From contig JAJDYE010000023.1 of assembly GCA_022822905.1 (NCBI GenBank), positions 94,521 to 158,520 on the forward strand: a DNA stretch of 64,000 bases, written 5' to 3'. The notes under the pieces are model-generated. The model had not been told where the DNA came from and ran no database searches. It saw only the letters and a program-made list of their open reading frames with translations. Position 1 is the first letter of the stretch. Each line of letters starts with the position of its first letter. The position numbers and the translations under genes are program-made. Origin of the DNA: Acidimicrobiia bacterium (GTDB lineage Bacteria > Actinomycetota > Acidimicrobiia > Acidimicrobiales > Bin134). Below, one piece after another: positions 15,801-24,297 of the stretch.

Positions 15801-16963
15801 GCCCCACCGCCTTGATGATCTCGTCCGACTCCCACATAATCGAACCCCCCGACCTTTGGACCGAGCGGGTGACTGCTGGCCCGATGGCCGAGCGGGTGCC
15901 GCAGGTGCGCCGCGAGCCCGGCGGCGACTGGTGGTACATCGACGGCCAGCGCTCCATGTCGTTTCTGGGCTTCCAGGCGGGCAACCGGTTCGATCAAGAT
16001 CCCACCAAGCTCCGCATCGAGGCGTCGTTCGACGAGGTCCGCCCCGGGGCCTACGACCCCGAGAAGTTCATTGCCGACAACCGCACCGACGGGGTGGCCG
16101 CTTCGGTGATCTACCCCAGCGAGGCGCTGCTGGCCTACAGCATCCCCGACTCCGAGCTGTGCTCGGTGACCATGGCCGCCTACAACGACTTTATCGCCGA
16201 TTTCTGCGCCTACGACCCGCAACGGCTGAAGGGCATCGCCCTCATCAACGTGGACGACGTTGACGAGGCCATCGCCGAGATGACCCGTTGCCGCAACATC
16301 GGCCTGTCGGGCGCCATGATCAGCGTGATGCCCCCGGCGGGCCAGGGCTACGACCACCCCCGCTACGAGCCGTTCTGGTCGGCTGCGGTCGACCTGGACG
16401 TGCCTCTGTCCATGCACGTGGCCACCGGTCGGCATCTCGCCAGCGCCAGCGGTCAGACCAAGAACGACGTGAGGGCGGTATCGGAGGCCGCGTTCTACCT
16501 GCAAGACCACTTCGTGCGGAAGTCGCTGGGCGAGATGATCTTCGCCGGCGTATTCGAGCGCCATCCCCAGCTCAAGGTGGGATCGGTGGAACACGAGGTG
16601 GGCTGGATCCCGTTCTGGCTGTTCCAGATGGACTACTGCTACACCGACCGGCCGCTGCGGGGCGACTGGCACCGCTTCGCCGATCCCGATGCCCGTCCCA
16701 GCCACTTCTTCAGCTCCAACTGCTTCGTGAGCTTCCAGGAGGACGCGGTGGGCGTGCGAGTGCGGGACACCTTCGGCACCCACACCCTGATGTGGGGCTC
16801 CGATTACCCCCACACCGAGTCCACTTTCCCCCGCTCCCGAGAGGTGGTGGCCGATACCCTGGCCGATGTGCCCGCCGACGAGCAGCAGCTGATCCTGAGG
16901 GACAACTGCGCCACCCTCTACGGCTTCGACCTCGACCTGCTCGCAGCCGATCTCTCGGGATAG
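15797..16963 (+). CDS. COG2159-type amidohydrolase
   Basis: A 388-residue amidohydrolase_2 protein starting MSPTALMISSDSHIIEPPDLW (metal-site D-S-H), with SMHVATG in the middle and LMWGSDYPHTESTFP near the end (the conserved aspartate followed by YPH). ATG overlaps the previous stop (ATGA). Together with the gene at 11319 it brackets the GMC oxidoreductase and D-aminoacylase, so the operon has two hydrolases of the same superfamily acting presumably on successive intermediates. A good start is given by the overlap and by AAGGAG just upstream. Confidence 0.87.
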   Translation: MSPTALMISSDSHIIEPPDLWTERVTAGPMAERVPQVRREPGGDWWYIDGQRSMSFLGFQAGNRFDQDPTKLRIEASFDEVRPGAYDPEKFIADNRTDGVAASVIYPSEALLAYSIPDSELCSVTMAAYNDFIADFCAYDPQRLKGIALINVDDVDEAIAEMTRCRNIGLSGAMISVMPPAGQGYDHPRYEPFWSAAVDLDVPLSMHVATGRHLASASGQTKNDVRAVSEAAFYLQDHFVRKSLGEMIFAGVFERHPQLKVGSVEHEVGWIPFWLFQMDYCYTDRPLRGDWHRFADPDARPSHFFSSNCFVSFQEDAVGVRVRDTFGTHTLMWGSDYPHTESTFPRSREVVADTLADVPADEQQLILRDNCATLYGFDLDLLAADLSG

Positions 16964-16967
16964 CGGG

Positions 16968-17378
16968 ATGCGCATTGCGTTCGGGACCGATGAGGCCACC
17001 GCCCTGACCGACGCCGTCAAGCAGCATCTGGCCGACGGTGGCCACAACGTGGTGGTGGCCGCAGCAGAAGGAGCACCGTGGCCCGATGTCGGCCGAGCGG
17101 TCGGTGAGGCCGTGGTGGACGGCAGTGCCGATATCGGGGTGGTGTGCTGCTGGACGGGAACCGGGGTGTCGATCGCAGCCAACAAGGTGCCTGGCGTGCG
17201 GGCCGCCTTGTGTACCGACGCGGAGACCGCCCGCGGCGCCCGCCGCTGGAACGATGCCAACGTGCTGGCCCTGAGCCTGCGCCTCGTGTCCTCGGAAGTG
17301 GCCACCGAGATGCTCGACGCCTTCCTGAGCACCGAGCCCGACCCCGGCGAGTCCGCCGAGATAGCCAAGCTCTCTTGA
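16968..17378 (+). CDS. RpiB/LacAB-family sugar-phosphate isomerase-like protein
   Basis: A 136-residue Rossmann-like protein of the ribose-5-phosphate isomerase B family: MRIAFGTDEA at the N-terminus (normally the substrate-loop aspartate), VVCCWTGTGVSIAANK in place of the canonical CGTG.G.siaANK, and GVRAALCTDAETARGARRWNDANVLAL. The catalytic cysteine position is kept, but the following glycine is replaced by tryptophan, so a changed substrate is likely. Its position between an amidohydrolase and an LLM oxidoreductase, four bases after one and one base before the other, suggests isomerisation within the local catabolic route rather than pentose phosphate metabolism. Confidence 0.8.
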   Translation: MRIAFGTDEATALTDAVKQHLADGGHNVVVAAAEGAPWPDVGRAVGEAVVDGSADIGVVCCWTGTGVSIAANKVPGVRAALCTDAETARGARRWNDANVLALSLRLVSSEVATEMLDAFLSTEPDPGESAEIAKLS

Positions 17379-17379
17379 T

Positions 17380-18276
17380 ATGAGAGTCCGAATCGGCGTT
17401 GGGGTAGGAGGCGGGACGGCCTCGGGAGACCCAGAGGTGTTCGGCGCAGTGGTCGACGGACTGGAGCGGCTGGGGTTCGACTCGCTGTGGGTGGCCGAAC
17501 GGGCCAGCGGTCCCGCACTAGACCCGGTGGTGGCCATGACCTTCGCGGCCGCTCGAACCACCCACCTCAAGTTCGGGCCCAGCGTGATGGTGCTGCCCGG
17601 CCGCAATCCGGTGCTTTTGGCCAAGACCATGGCCAGTCTCGATCGCATCTCCAACGGCCGGCTGCTGCCCGCATTCGGGCTTGGCGTGGCCGACACCGCC
17701 GAACACCAGGCCTTCGGTGTGGCCCGCATGGACCGGGCGTCCTGGTTCAACGAGGCGCTGCCGCTCATGCGTCGGCTGTGGACCGAGGACGTGGTGGAGC
17801 ACCATGGCCCCCGCTTCCATCTCGACGCCGCCCGGGTGGACATCAAGCCGGTCCAGCAGCCCCTGGACGTGTGGATGGGGGGTATCGCCCCCTCTGAGCT
17901 CCGCCGGGTTGGCCGGCTGAGCGACGGCTGGCTGCCCTCCTTCGTCACCCCCGATGACGTGCGAGGCGGCATCGCCGCCATCAAACAGCACGCTGACGAG
18001 GCCGAACGGGAAATCGACCCCGAGCATTACGGAGCGCTCTTGACCTACGCCGATGGCCCGCTGCCCGACCGGTTCCTCGAGCTCATCAAGCTGCGCCAGC
18101 CCGACAAGAACCCGAGTGATCTAGTGGCGCCGAACCGCCAAGAGCTTCGCTCAAAGATCGAGGCGTTCATCGAGAACGGCGCCTCGAAGTTCGTGGTCAT
18201 GCCCCTGGGGGAGCCCCCGGACTGGAAGGCCGAGATCGAAGCCTTGGCCGACGACCTGCTGCCGTTGCAGGACTGA
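17380..18276 (+). CDS. LLM-class F420-dependent oxidoreductase
   Basis: A 298-residue luciferase-like oxidoreductase. Seen: GFDSLWVAERASG, LKFGPSVMVLPGRNPVLLAK, LDRISNGRLLPAFGLGV, PLDVWMGGIAPSELRRVGRL and a C-terminal KFVVMPLGEP. It resembles the mycobacterial F420-dependent oxidoreductases of about 290 residues. It is the last gene of the rightward run from 11319 and ends five bases before the convergent cystathionine gene, so read-through is limited only by convergent transcription. Substrate unknown; probably redox chemistry on an intermediate of the same pathway. Confidence 0.88.
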   Translation: MRVRIGVGVGGGTASGDPEVFGAVVDGLERLGFDSLWVAERASGPALDPVVAMTFAAARTTHLKFGPSVMVLPGRNPVLLAKTMASLDRISNGRLLPAFGLGVADTAEHQAFGVARMDRASWFNEALPLMRRLWTEDVVEHHGPRFHLDAARVDIKPVQQPLDVWMGGIAPSELRRVGRLSDGWLPSFVTPDDVRGGIAAIKQHADEAEREIDPEHYGALLTYADGPLPDRFLELIKLRQPDKNPSDLVAPNRQELRSKIEAFIENGASKFVVMPLGEPPDWKAEIEALADDLLPLQD

Positions 18277-18281
18277 GACGG

Positions 18282-19427
18282 CTACGAACCGAGGGCTTGC
18301 TCCAGATCGGCCAGCAAGTCTTCGATGCTCTCGATGCCGACCGACAGCCGCACCAGCCCAGGGTCTACGGCTAACGGAGAGTCGGCCACCGACAGATGGG
18401 TCATGGTGGAGGGCTGCTCGATTAGCGACTCCACCGCACCCAGAGACTCGGCCAGCCGGAAGACCTTGGTGGCGCTCACTGCGGCCACCGCGGCCGCCTC
18501 ACCCCCGGCATGGATGAACGACACCATCCCACCGGGGCGGCGCATCTGCTGAGACGCTATGTCGAACCCTGGGTGATCAGACAGCCCGGGATACAGCACC
18601 CGGTCGATCGCGGGATGTCCAGCCAGGAACTTGGCCACCGCTTGGGCGTTGTCGCAGTGGCGGTCCATGCGCACCCCCAACGTCTTGACGCCCCGCAGCA
18701 GCAAGTAGCAGTCGAATGGGCTGGGCACTGCGCCCACCGCGTTCTGGACGAACGACAGCCGCTCGGCCAGATCATCCCGGTTCACGGCGATAAACCCCCC
18801 GACCACATCGGAGTGTCCGCCCAGGTACTTGGTGCTGGAGTGCACCACTAAATCGGCCCCCAGCTCCAGCGGGTTCTGGAGGTACGGGGTGGCGAAGGTG
18901 TTGTCCACCACCACGTCGACCCCCGACGCGTGGGCCACATCGGCCACCGCAGCGATGTCCACCACGGCCAGCATGGGATTGGTGGGCGTTTCCACCCATA
19001 TCTGGCGGGTTTCGGGGCGGATCGCCCCGGCCAGCGCGTCCAGGTCGGCCAAGTCCACCGCCGACCACTCGATGCCCCGCTCGCCGTACACCCGGGCAAT
19101 GAGCCGGAACGTCCCCCCGTAGGCGTCGGTGCCCAGAACAACATGGTCGCCGGGGCGCATCATGCCCACTACCGCGTCTTCTGCGGCCATGCCGCTGGCG
19201 AACGCCATTCCGTGCTCGGCCCCCTCGAGCCCGGCCACGCACCGCTCCAGCGCCACCCGGGTGGGGTTGGAAGTGCGGGCGTACTCAAAACCCTGATGCT
19301 GGCCCGGTGCCTCCTGCACAAAAGTGGTGGCCAGGTGGATGGGAACGGTGATGGCGCCGGTGGCCTCGTCGGGCTCTTGGCCGACGTGGATGGCCCGAGT
19401 GTCGAAACCCCAGTCGCCGGCGCTCAT
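18282..19427 (-). CDS. metB: cystathionine gamma-synthase / gamma-lyase (PLP enzyme)
   Basis: A 381-residue Cys/Met-metabolism PLP enzyme. Seen: DTRAIHVGQEPDEATGAITV, EYARTSNPTRVALE, FASGMAAEDAV, the aspartate of VDNTFATPYLQNPLELGAD, and HSSTKYLGGHSDVVGG with the PLP-binding lysine. Such enzymes either join O-acylhomoserine with cysteine or cleave cystathionine. Pairing with cystathionine beta-synthase (overlap 19424-19427) favours reverse transsulfuration, that is cysteine from homocysteine, in which case gamma-lyase activity would dominate. The symbol is therefore tentative for function, firm for family. Confidence 0.9.
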   Translation of the reverse strand: MSAGDWGFDTRAIHVGQEPDEATGAITVPIHLATTFVQEAPGQHQGFEYARTSNPTRVALERCVAGLEGAEHGMAFASGMAAEDAVVGMMRPGDHVVLGTDAYGGTFRLIARVYGERGIEWSAVDLADLDALAGAIRPETRQIWVETPTNPMLAVVDIAAVADVAHASGVDVVVDNTFATPYLQNPLELGADLVVHSSTKYLGGHSDVVGGFIAVNRDDLAERLSFVQNAVGAVPSPFDCYLLLRGVKTLGVRMDRHCDNAQAVAKFLAGHPAIDRVLYPGLSDHPGFDIASQQMRRPGGMVSFIHAGGEAAAVAAVSATKVFRLAESLGAVESLIEQPSTMTHLSVADSPLAVDPGLVRLSVGIESIEDLLADLEQALGS

Positions 19428-20806
19428 GAATCAGGATCCGACGGGCCCGACGACAAGAAGCTCAGCACGTCGGTACTGGTCATCACCGCCCGGGGACGGC
19501 CACCGTCGAGCACCAGCAGCGCCGGAGAGCGCTCCAGCTTGGTCACCGCCAGCGCCACCGATTCGCCGATGCCGATCTGTTCCAGAGGACGGCTCATCAC
19601 GCTCTCCACCGGCTGGCCCAGTAGATCGCCATTGAAGGCCAACTCCATGAGCTGAAGCTCGTGGACCGCTCCCATGACCTCAGCGGCAGCCAAAGGCATT
19701 TCGCCTTTGGCCACCGGGAGCTGGCTGACTCCGTGGTCGCGCATCTGGGTCACGGCCATGCTCACCGGATCGTCGGGCTTCACGTACACCAGCGGCGGCA
19801 AAGCTCCCTCCTTGGCGTCGAGCACGTCCTTCACACAGGGGTGCTCCCCGATCAAGAAGCCATACGAGGCCATCCAGTCGTCGTTGAACACCTTGGACAG
19901 ATAGCCCCGGCCGGCATCGGGCAACAGCACCACCACCACATCATCGGGTCCGCAGTCTCGGGCCACCTCCAGGGCGGCGCACACCGCGGTTCCCCCCGAT
20001 CCGCCGATCAGCAACCCCTCCCGCCGGGTTACCAGCCGAGCCATATCGAAGGAGTCCTGGTCGGAGATCGGGATCACCCGATCGACCACCTCGGGATCGT
20101 AGGTCTCAGGCCAGAAGTCCTCCCCGATCCCCTCCACCAGATACGGCCGGCCCGATCCCCCGCTGAACACCGAGCCCTCAGGATCTCCGGCCACCATCTG
20201 GATATCGGGGTTCTGCCGTTTGAGGAAACGACCCACCCCGTTGAGCGTGCCGCCGGTGCCCGCCCCGGCCACGAAGTGGGTGATGCGCCCGGCGGTCTGC
20301 TTCCACAGCTCCGGCCCGGTGGTCAGCTCATGCGACAGGGGATTCACCTGATTGAAGTACTGGTTGGGCCGGTAGGCGCCAGGCGTCTCGGCCACCAGCC
20401 GCTCCGCGGTGGAGTAGTACGAATCGGGGTCCTCGGGGTCCACCGCCACCGGGCACACCACCACCTCGGCCCCGTAGGCCCGGAGCAGCTGCACCTTCTC
20501 TTGGCTTACCTTGTCGGTCATCACGAAGATGCAGCGGTAGTCCCGCTGGGCGGCCACCAGAGCCAGGCCCACGCCGGTATTTCCCGAGGTGGGCTCGATA
20601 ATGGTCCCGCCTGGCTTCAGCAGCCCTTCTCGCTCGGCCGCGTCGATCATCGCCACCGCAGGCCGGTCCTTCACGCTGCCGCCCGGGTTCAGCATCTCCA
20701 GTTTGGCCAGCACCTCACACGGCACCCCGTCGGCGATGCGAGGCATCCTCACCAGAGGAGTGTCTCCAATGAGATCGAGGATCGAGTCTGCGACCTCCAC
20801 GCCCAT
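19424..20806 (-). CDS. cbs: cystathionine beta-synthase
   Basis: A 460-residue fold-type II PLP enzyme with a C-terminal CBS-domain pair. Seen: LIGDTPLVRM, the PLP lysine in NPGGSVKDRPA, PTSGNTGVGLAL, the phosphate-binding GAGTGGTLNGVG, GSGGTAVCAALEVA, and from about residue 330 to the end two CBS motifs including MAVTQMRDHGVSQLPV. It condenses serine (or O-acetylserine) with homocysteine. The length agrees with actinobacterial CBS. It is the first gene of a two-gene operon with the downstream PLP enzyme, the stop and start overlapping by 4 bases. Confidence 0.93.
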   Translation of the reverse strand: MGVEVADSILDLIGDTPLVRMPRIADGVPCEVLAKLEMLNPGGSVKDRPAVAMIDAAEREGLLKPGGTIIEPTSGNTGVGLALVAAQRDYRCIFVMTDKVSQEKVQLLRAYGAEVVVCPVAVDPEDPDSYYSTAERLVAETPGAYRPNQYFNQVNPLSHELTTGPELWKQTAGRITHFVAGAGTGGTLNGVGRFLKRQNPDIQMVAGDPEGSVFSGGSGRPYLVEGIGEDFWPETYDPEVVDRVIPISDQDSFDMARLVTRREGLLIGGSGGTAVCAALEVARDCGPDDVVVVLLPDAGRGYLSKVFNDDWMASYGFLIGEHPCVKDVLDAKEGALPPLVYVKPDDPVSMAVTQMRDHGVSQLPVAKGEMPLAAAEVMGAVHELQLMELAFNGDLLGQPVESVMSRPLEQIGIGESVALAVTKLERSPALLVLDGGRPRAVMTSTDVLSFLSSGPSDPDS

Positions 20807-20821
20807 AAACTACCCGGCGGT

Positions 20822-21739
20822 ATGGAACCGCCTTGTATCGCAGTGGAGCCCGACTGCTGGCGGCGACCTGCGCTGGCCGACGCAGTGATTGCCGGCGGCG
20901 GCCGGGTGACGGCCCCCTCCGAGGCCGAGGCGCTGGTATGGGCCGAGCCCGCGACCCCCGAGCTCTTGCCCGGTGTGCTGGAGGATGGGGCGGGCATCGA
21001 GTGGGTGCAGCTCCCCTACGCCGGGATCGAGAACTTGACCCATTTGCTCGACCGCGACCACCGCTGGACCTGTGGCAAGGGGGTGTACGCCGAACCGGTG
21101 GCCGAGCATGTGCTGATGCTGGCCTTGGCCGGCTTGCGGGGAATGGGGAGTTTTGCCCGGGCTCAGAACTGGTCGCCGCCGGAGGGCCGGAACCTGCTGG
21201 GCGGCGGGGTAACCGTGCTGGGCGGTGGGGGCATCACCGAGTCGCTGGTGAGGTTGCTGGAACCGTGGGACTGCCGGATCACCGTGCTGCGCCGCCATCC
21301 TCTGCCCATGGAGGGCGTCGAACGGGTGGTCGGCCCCGAAAGCCTGCACGATGCGCTGAGCGACGCCGATGTGGTGGTGGTAGCACTGGCGCTGACCCCA
21401 GAGACCACCGGCATTATCGACGCCGCCGCGCTCAACGCCATGGCTGCCCACGCCTGGCTGATCAACGTGGGGCGGGGCGGCCATGTGGTTACCGACGATC
21501 TGGTGGAGGCGCTGTCTGCCGGGTCCATCGGCGGCGCCGCATTGGACGTGACCGACCCCGAGCCCCTGCCCGAGGGCCATCCCCTCTGGAGCTTGGACAA
21601 CTGCCTCATCACCCCCCATGTGGGCAACACCCCCGAGATGGGTTTGAAGCTGCTCGCCAATCGGGTCACCGAGAATGTCCGCCGCTACATCGCCGGCCAG
21701 GAGCTGCTCGGCCCCATCGACGTCGACCTCGGGTACTGA
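20822..21739 (+). CDS. D-isomer-specific 2-hydroxyacid dehydrogenase
   Basis: A 305-residue NAD(P)-dependent dehydrogenase. The frame is open far upstream, but that part is a shadow of the CBS gene; the ATG at 20822, 15 bases after the divergent cbs start, gives the family length. Seen: VTVLGGGGITESLVRLL (Rossmann loop, slightly unusual GGGGIT), NVGRGGHVVTDDLVEAL with the catalytic arginine, DVTDPEPLPEGHPLW with the glutamate, and ITPHVGN with the histidine. It would reduce a 2-keto acid or oxidise a D-2-hydroxy acid in the cytosol. It converges with the binding-protein gene that follows. Confidence 0.9.
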   Translation: MEPPCIAVEPDCWRRPALADAVIAGGGRVTAPSEAEALVWAEPATPELLPGVLEDGAGIEWVQLPYAGIENLTHLLDRDHRWTCGKGVYAEPVAEHVLMLALAGLRGMGSFARAQNWSPPEGRNLLGGGVTVLGGGGITESLVRLLEPWDCRITVLRRHPLPMEGVERVVGPESLHDALSDADVVVVALALTPETTGIIDAAALNAMAAHAWLINVGRGGHVVTDDLVEALSAGSIGGAALDVTDPEPLPEGHPLWSLDNCLITPHVGNTPEMGLKLLANRVTENVRRYIAGQELLGPIDVDLGY

Positions 21740-21754
21740 CCTGGGCGTTCCGGA

Positions 21755-23020
21755 CTAGGGACCGATGATCCGGTCGAACTTGGCGGAAGGCTCTTCGATG
21801 GTGATGACTCGCATGGGACGATCGGTGGGCGCGTGGAGGCCGGGGCCGAAGGTGACCGGCCCGGCGGCCAGATCCTCGCCATCAAATCGCCGGAGCTGGA
21901 CGGCCACCGCCCCCGGGTCGACAGTGCCGGCCCGCTCCACTGCCCGGATATAGGCCTCAACGGTGTCGGCGCCGGTGATGGCCCGCCCGTCTCTGGCAAT
22001 GTGACCTTCAGCCGCGAAATAGTCGGCCAGTACCTGGCGAACCGCGGGGCTGGGATCGGGAGAATCGGTGTAGACCGAGGCGTACGAGAGCACGGTGAAG
22101 TTGCCAACACCGGGAACATGACCGATCCAGAAGTCGCCGTCCATGGTGGAGTTGGCGAAAATGGGCTGGAGAAAGCCGGAAGCCCGAATCGGGGCCAAGA
22201 TCTCCGGGGCCACGAGACGAGTCCCGCAGAACGCGATGGCCTCGGGACTGTTGTTGACCAGCCCAGAAAGCACGGGCTCGAGCAGGCCAGGATCGGTGGG
22301 CTGATAGCGGTAGAGACCAGTCGCTCGGCCTCCAGCAGCCTCGAATCCCTGTGTGAAGGCTTCGCATACGGCAACCGCTTCTGAACTGGTCTCGTCGATG
22401 ATTACCGCCGCGGTGGTGAACCCGCGATCAGCCAACAGCGCAACCAAGTACTGGGCCTCGGTGCCCACGGGTGTGCCCAGGGAGAAGACCCGATCCCCCA
22501 GCTCCCCAGTTGTCCATGAGGCGTCGGTGCCGCAAGGGCTGATCACCAGGGTCCCCGAGCTCTCCAGTTCCTTGAGGGCCGGCTCTGCATAAGCGGCATC
22601 GCAGGTCATCAAAACCATGTCGATGCCGTCCAGCAATAGCTGCTCGGCACCCTTGTGCATCGCAGACAACTCAGTGTGGCTGTCGATGTGCCGCAGAACC
22701 ACCGGCCGGCCCAGCAGGCCACCAGCCTCGTTCAACGCGTCGATTCGAGTTTGGGCAGCCACTAGTGCGGGCTCGTCATAAGCCGCCAGGAACCCGGTGG
22801 TTGCCATCAGGGCACCGATCACGATGGCGTCTTCTGAGAGTGGCACCCCATCAGGAGTGGCAGTGGGCAACGCAGGCGCATTTTCGACCTGCTCATCCTG
22901 TTCACCCGCGATGGGCGCGGGGCTCACCACCGTGCCCTCGCTGAACAGGCCACACCCCGACAGCACCAACAGCACCACCGCCACCAGCAGCACCGGCCGA
23001 GCGCCGGGCAGAGTCATCAC
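21755..23020 (-). CDS. solute-binding lipoprotein of a branched-chain-amino-acid-type ABC transporter
   Basis: A 421-residue periplasmic-binding-protein-like (Leu/Ile/Val class) lipoprotein. The N-terminus has a hydrophobic stretch LLVAVVLLVLSGCG with lipobox LSGC, then an acidic/proline linker, then IVIGALMATTGFLAAYDEPALVA and LNEAGGLLGRPVVL, the ligand-binding fold start. No permease genes are next to it, so it either works with a distant transporter or as a sensor. Its start region was created by a 35-bp tandem duplication shared with the end of the upstream acyl-CoA dehydrogenase (see 22994-23063), so a GTG at 23023 is an alternative start. Confidence 0.85.
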   Translation of the reverse strand: MMTLPGARPVLLVAVVLLVLSGCGLFSEGTVVSPAPIAGEQDEQVENAPALPTATPDGVPLSEDAIVIGALMATTGFLAAYDEPALVAAQTRIDALNEAGGLLGRPVVLRHIDSHTELSAMHKGAEQLLLDGIDMVLMTCDAAYAEPALKELESSGTLVISPCGTDASWTTGELGDRVFSLGTPVGTEAQYLVALLADRGFTTAAVIIDETSSEAVAVCEAFTQGFEAAGGRATGLYRYQPTDPGLLEPVLSGLVNNSPEAIAFCGTRLVAPEILAPIRASGFLQPIFANSTMDGDFWIGHVPGVGNFTVLSYASVYTDSPDPSPAVRQVLADYFAAEGHIARDGRAITGADTVEAYIRAVERAGTVDPGAVAVQLRRFDGEDLAAGPVTFGPGLHAPTDRPMRVITIEEPSAKFDRIIGP

Positions 23021-23063
23021 ACCTTGGGCGGCCGAGCGCCGGGCAGAGTCATCACACCTTGAG
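22994..23063. repeat. 35-bp tandem direct duplication at a gene junction
   Basis: Two adjacent copies, 22994-23028 and 23029-23063, agree at 34 of 35 positions. The unit includes GCCGAGCGCCGGGCAGAG and the TCATCACACCTTG junction, so each copy carries a TGATG stop/start-like sequence on the minus strand. The first serves as the acyl-CoA dehydrogenase stop and the second supplies the start of the binding lipoprotein. It is a recent replication-slippage event. Confidence 0.85.
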
Positions 23064-24260
23064 GTCGCGGAAAGGAATGCCCTTGTCGGCTCGCGGCTCG
23101 CGGGGCAGGCCGAGGATGCGCTCGCCGATCACGTTGCGCTGGATCTCCGGTGTGCCCCCACCGATCTTGTGGGCAAAGTGGCCGACCATCTGCCAGACCC
23201 AGCTGTCGTCGTTCAACATCGCCTCCGGTCCCAGCAGCTCCATGGCCGTCTGGCTGGTGTCCCGAATGTGATCGCCGGCGAGGATCTTGGTGATCGAGGC
23301 CTCCGGGCCGATCTCGGTGCCCTGGCTCAACGCGGTGTACACCCGCATGCCCAGGTAGCGGAGCACTTCTGATCTGATCCACGCTTCGGCCAGGGACTGG
23401 CGAACTGCCGGATCGCCGTCTTGGCCTCTGTGTCGAGCCAGTTCCACCAGGGCGGGGACATCTACCCGGGACGACTGGGCACCCACCGCAGCGCGTTCGC
23501 TGTTCAGGGTGGTCTGGGCCACCGCCCAGCCGTTGTTGACCCCGCCGATCACATTCTCCGCCGGAATCCGTACGTCGTCGAAGAATGTCTCGTTGAACTC
23601 GGCCCCTCCGGTTATCTGGCGCAAGGGCCGCGGCTCCAAGCCCTCCGTGTCCATCTCCACAAAGAAATAGGTAAGCCCCTGGTGCTTGGGCACATCCGAA
23701 TCGGTGCGGGCCAACAGGATGCCCCAGTCGGCCAGATGGGCGTAGGAGTTCCACACCTTTTGGCCGTTGACCACGAACTCGTCACCGTCTCGGACCGCTC
23801 GGGTCTGGAGTCCGGCCAAATCGGAGCCGGCGTTGGGCTCGCTGAACAGCTGGGCGAACACCATCTCCCCCCGGCGGATCGGGTCCAAGAATCGCCTCTT
23901 CTGCTCATCGGTGCCCCATGCCATGAGCGTGGGAGCAGCCATGTCCAGCGCGGCCATGAAGATCGACATCACCACGCCGTATCGGCCTTGCTCCTCTTCG
24001 AAGATGATGGCCTCCATGGTGGAGGCCTCCCGCCCCCCGTATTCCGTCGGCCAGTCCAAACAAGCCCAGCCGTCGGCGGCCAGACGGGCTTGCCAGGCCC
24101 GGGCCCGACCGGCCATTTCTTCCTCCCCGCCCGCGTTGATGCCCGGATTGAACATCTCATTGAACGCCTCCGGCGACCCCTTGGCCGGCGCATTGGCTTC
24201 CAGCCAAGCTCGGGCCTCAGCCCGAAACGCCGCTTCTAAGGGGGTGTCGCCGAAATCCAC
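23052..24260 (-). CDS. acyl-CoA dehydrogenase family protein
   Basis: A 402-residue FAD-dependent acyl-CoA dehydrogenase. Seen: CLDWPTEYGGREAS, QLFSEPNAGSDLAGLQTRA (FAD/substrate loop), VVNGQKVWNSYAHLADWGIL, and the C-terminal GTPEIQRNVIGERILGLPREP typical of the family. It introduces an alpha-beta double bond into an acyl-CoA. A catalytic glutamate is not obvious at either classic site from inspection alone. Downstream, the duplicated 35-bp junction links it to the binding lipoprotein. A second member is at 47344-48618. Confidence 0.9.
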   Translation of the reverse strand: MDFGDTPLEAAFRAEARAWLEANAPAKGSPEAFNEMFNPGINAGGEEEMAGRARAWQARLAADGWACLDWPTEYGGREASTMEAIIFEEEQGRYGVVMSIFMAALDMAAPTLMAWGTDEQKRRFLDPIRRGEMVFAQLFSEPNAGSDLAGLQTRAVRDGDEFVVNGQKVWNSYAHLADWGILLARTDSDVPKHQGLTYFFVEMDTEGLEPRPLRQITGGAEFNETFFDDVRIPAENVIGGVNNGWAVAQTTLNSERAAVGAQSSRVDVPALVELARHRGQDGDPAVRQSLAEAWIRSEVLRYLGMRVYTALSQGTEIGPEASITKILAGDHIRDTSQTAMELLGPEAMLNDDSWVWQMVGHFAHKIGGGTPEIQRNVIGERILGLPREPRADKGIPFRDLKV

Positions 24261-24297
24261 GGGGACAGGTTAGGGGCGAACCATCACTTTGCACTGA

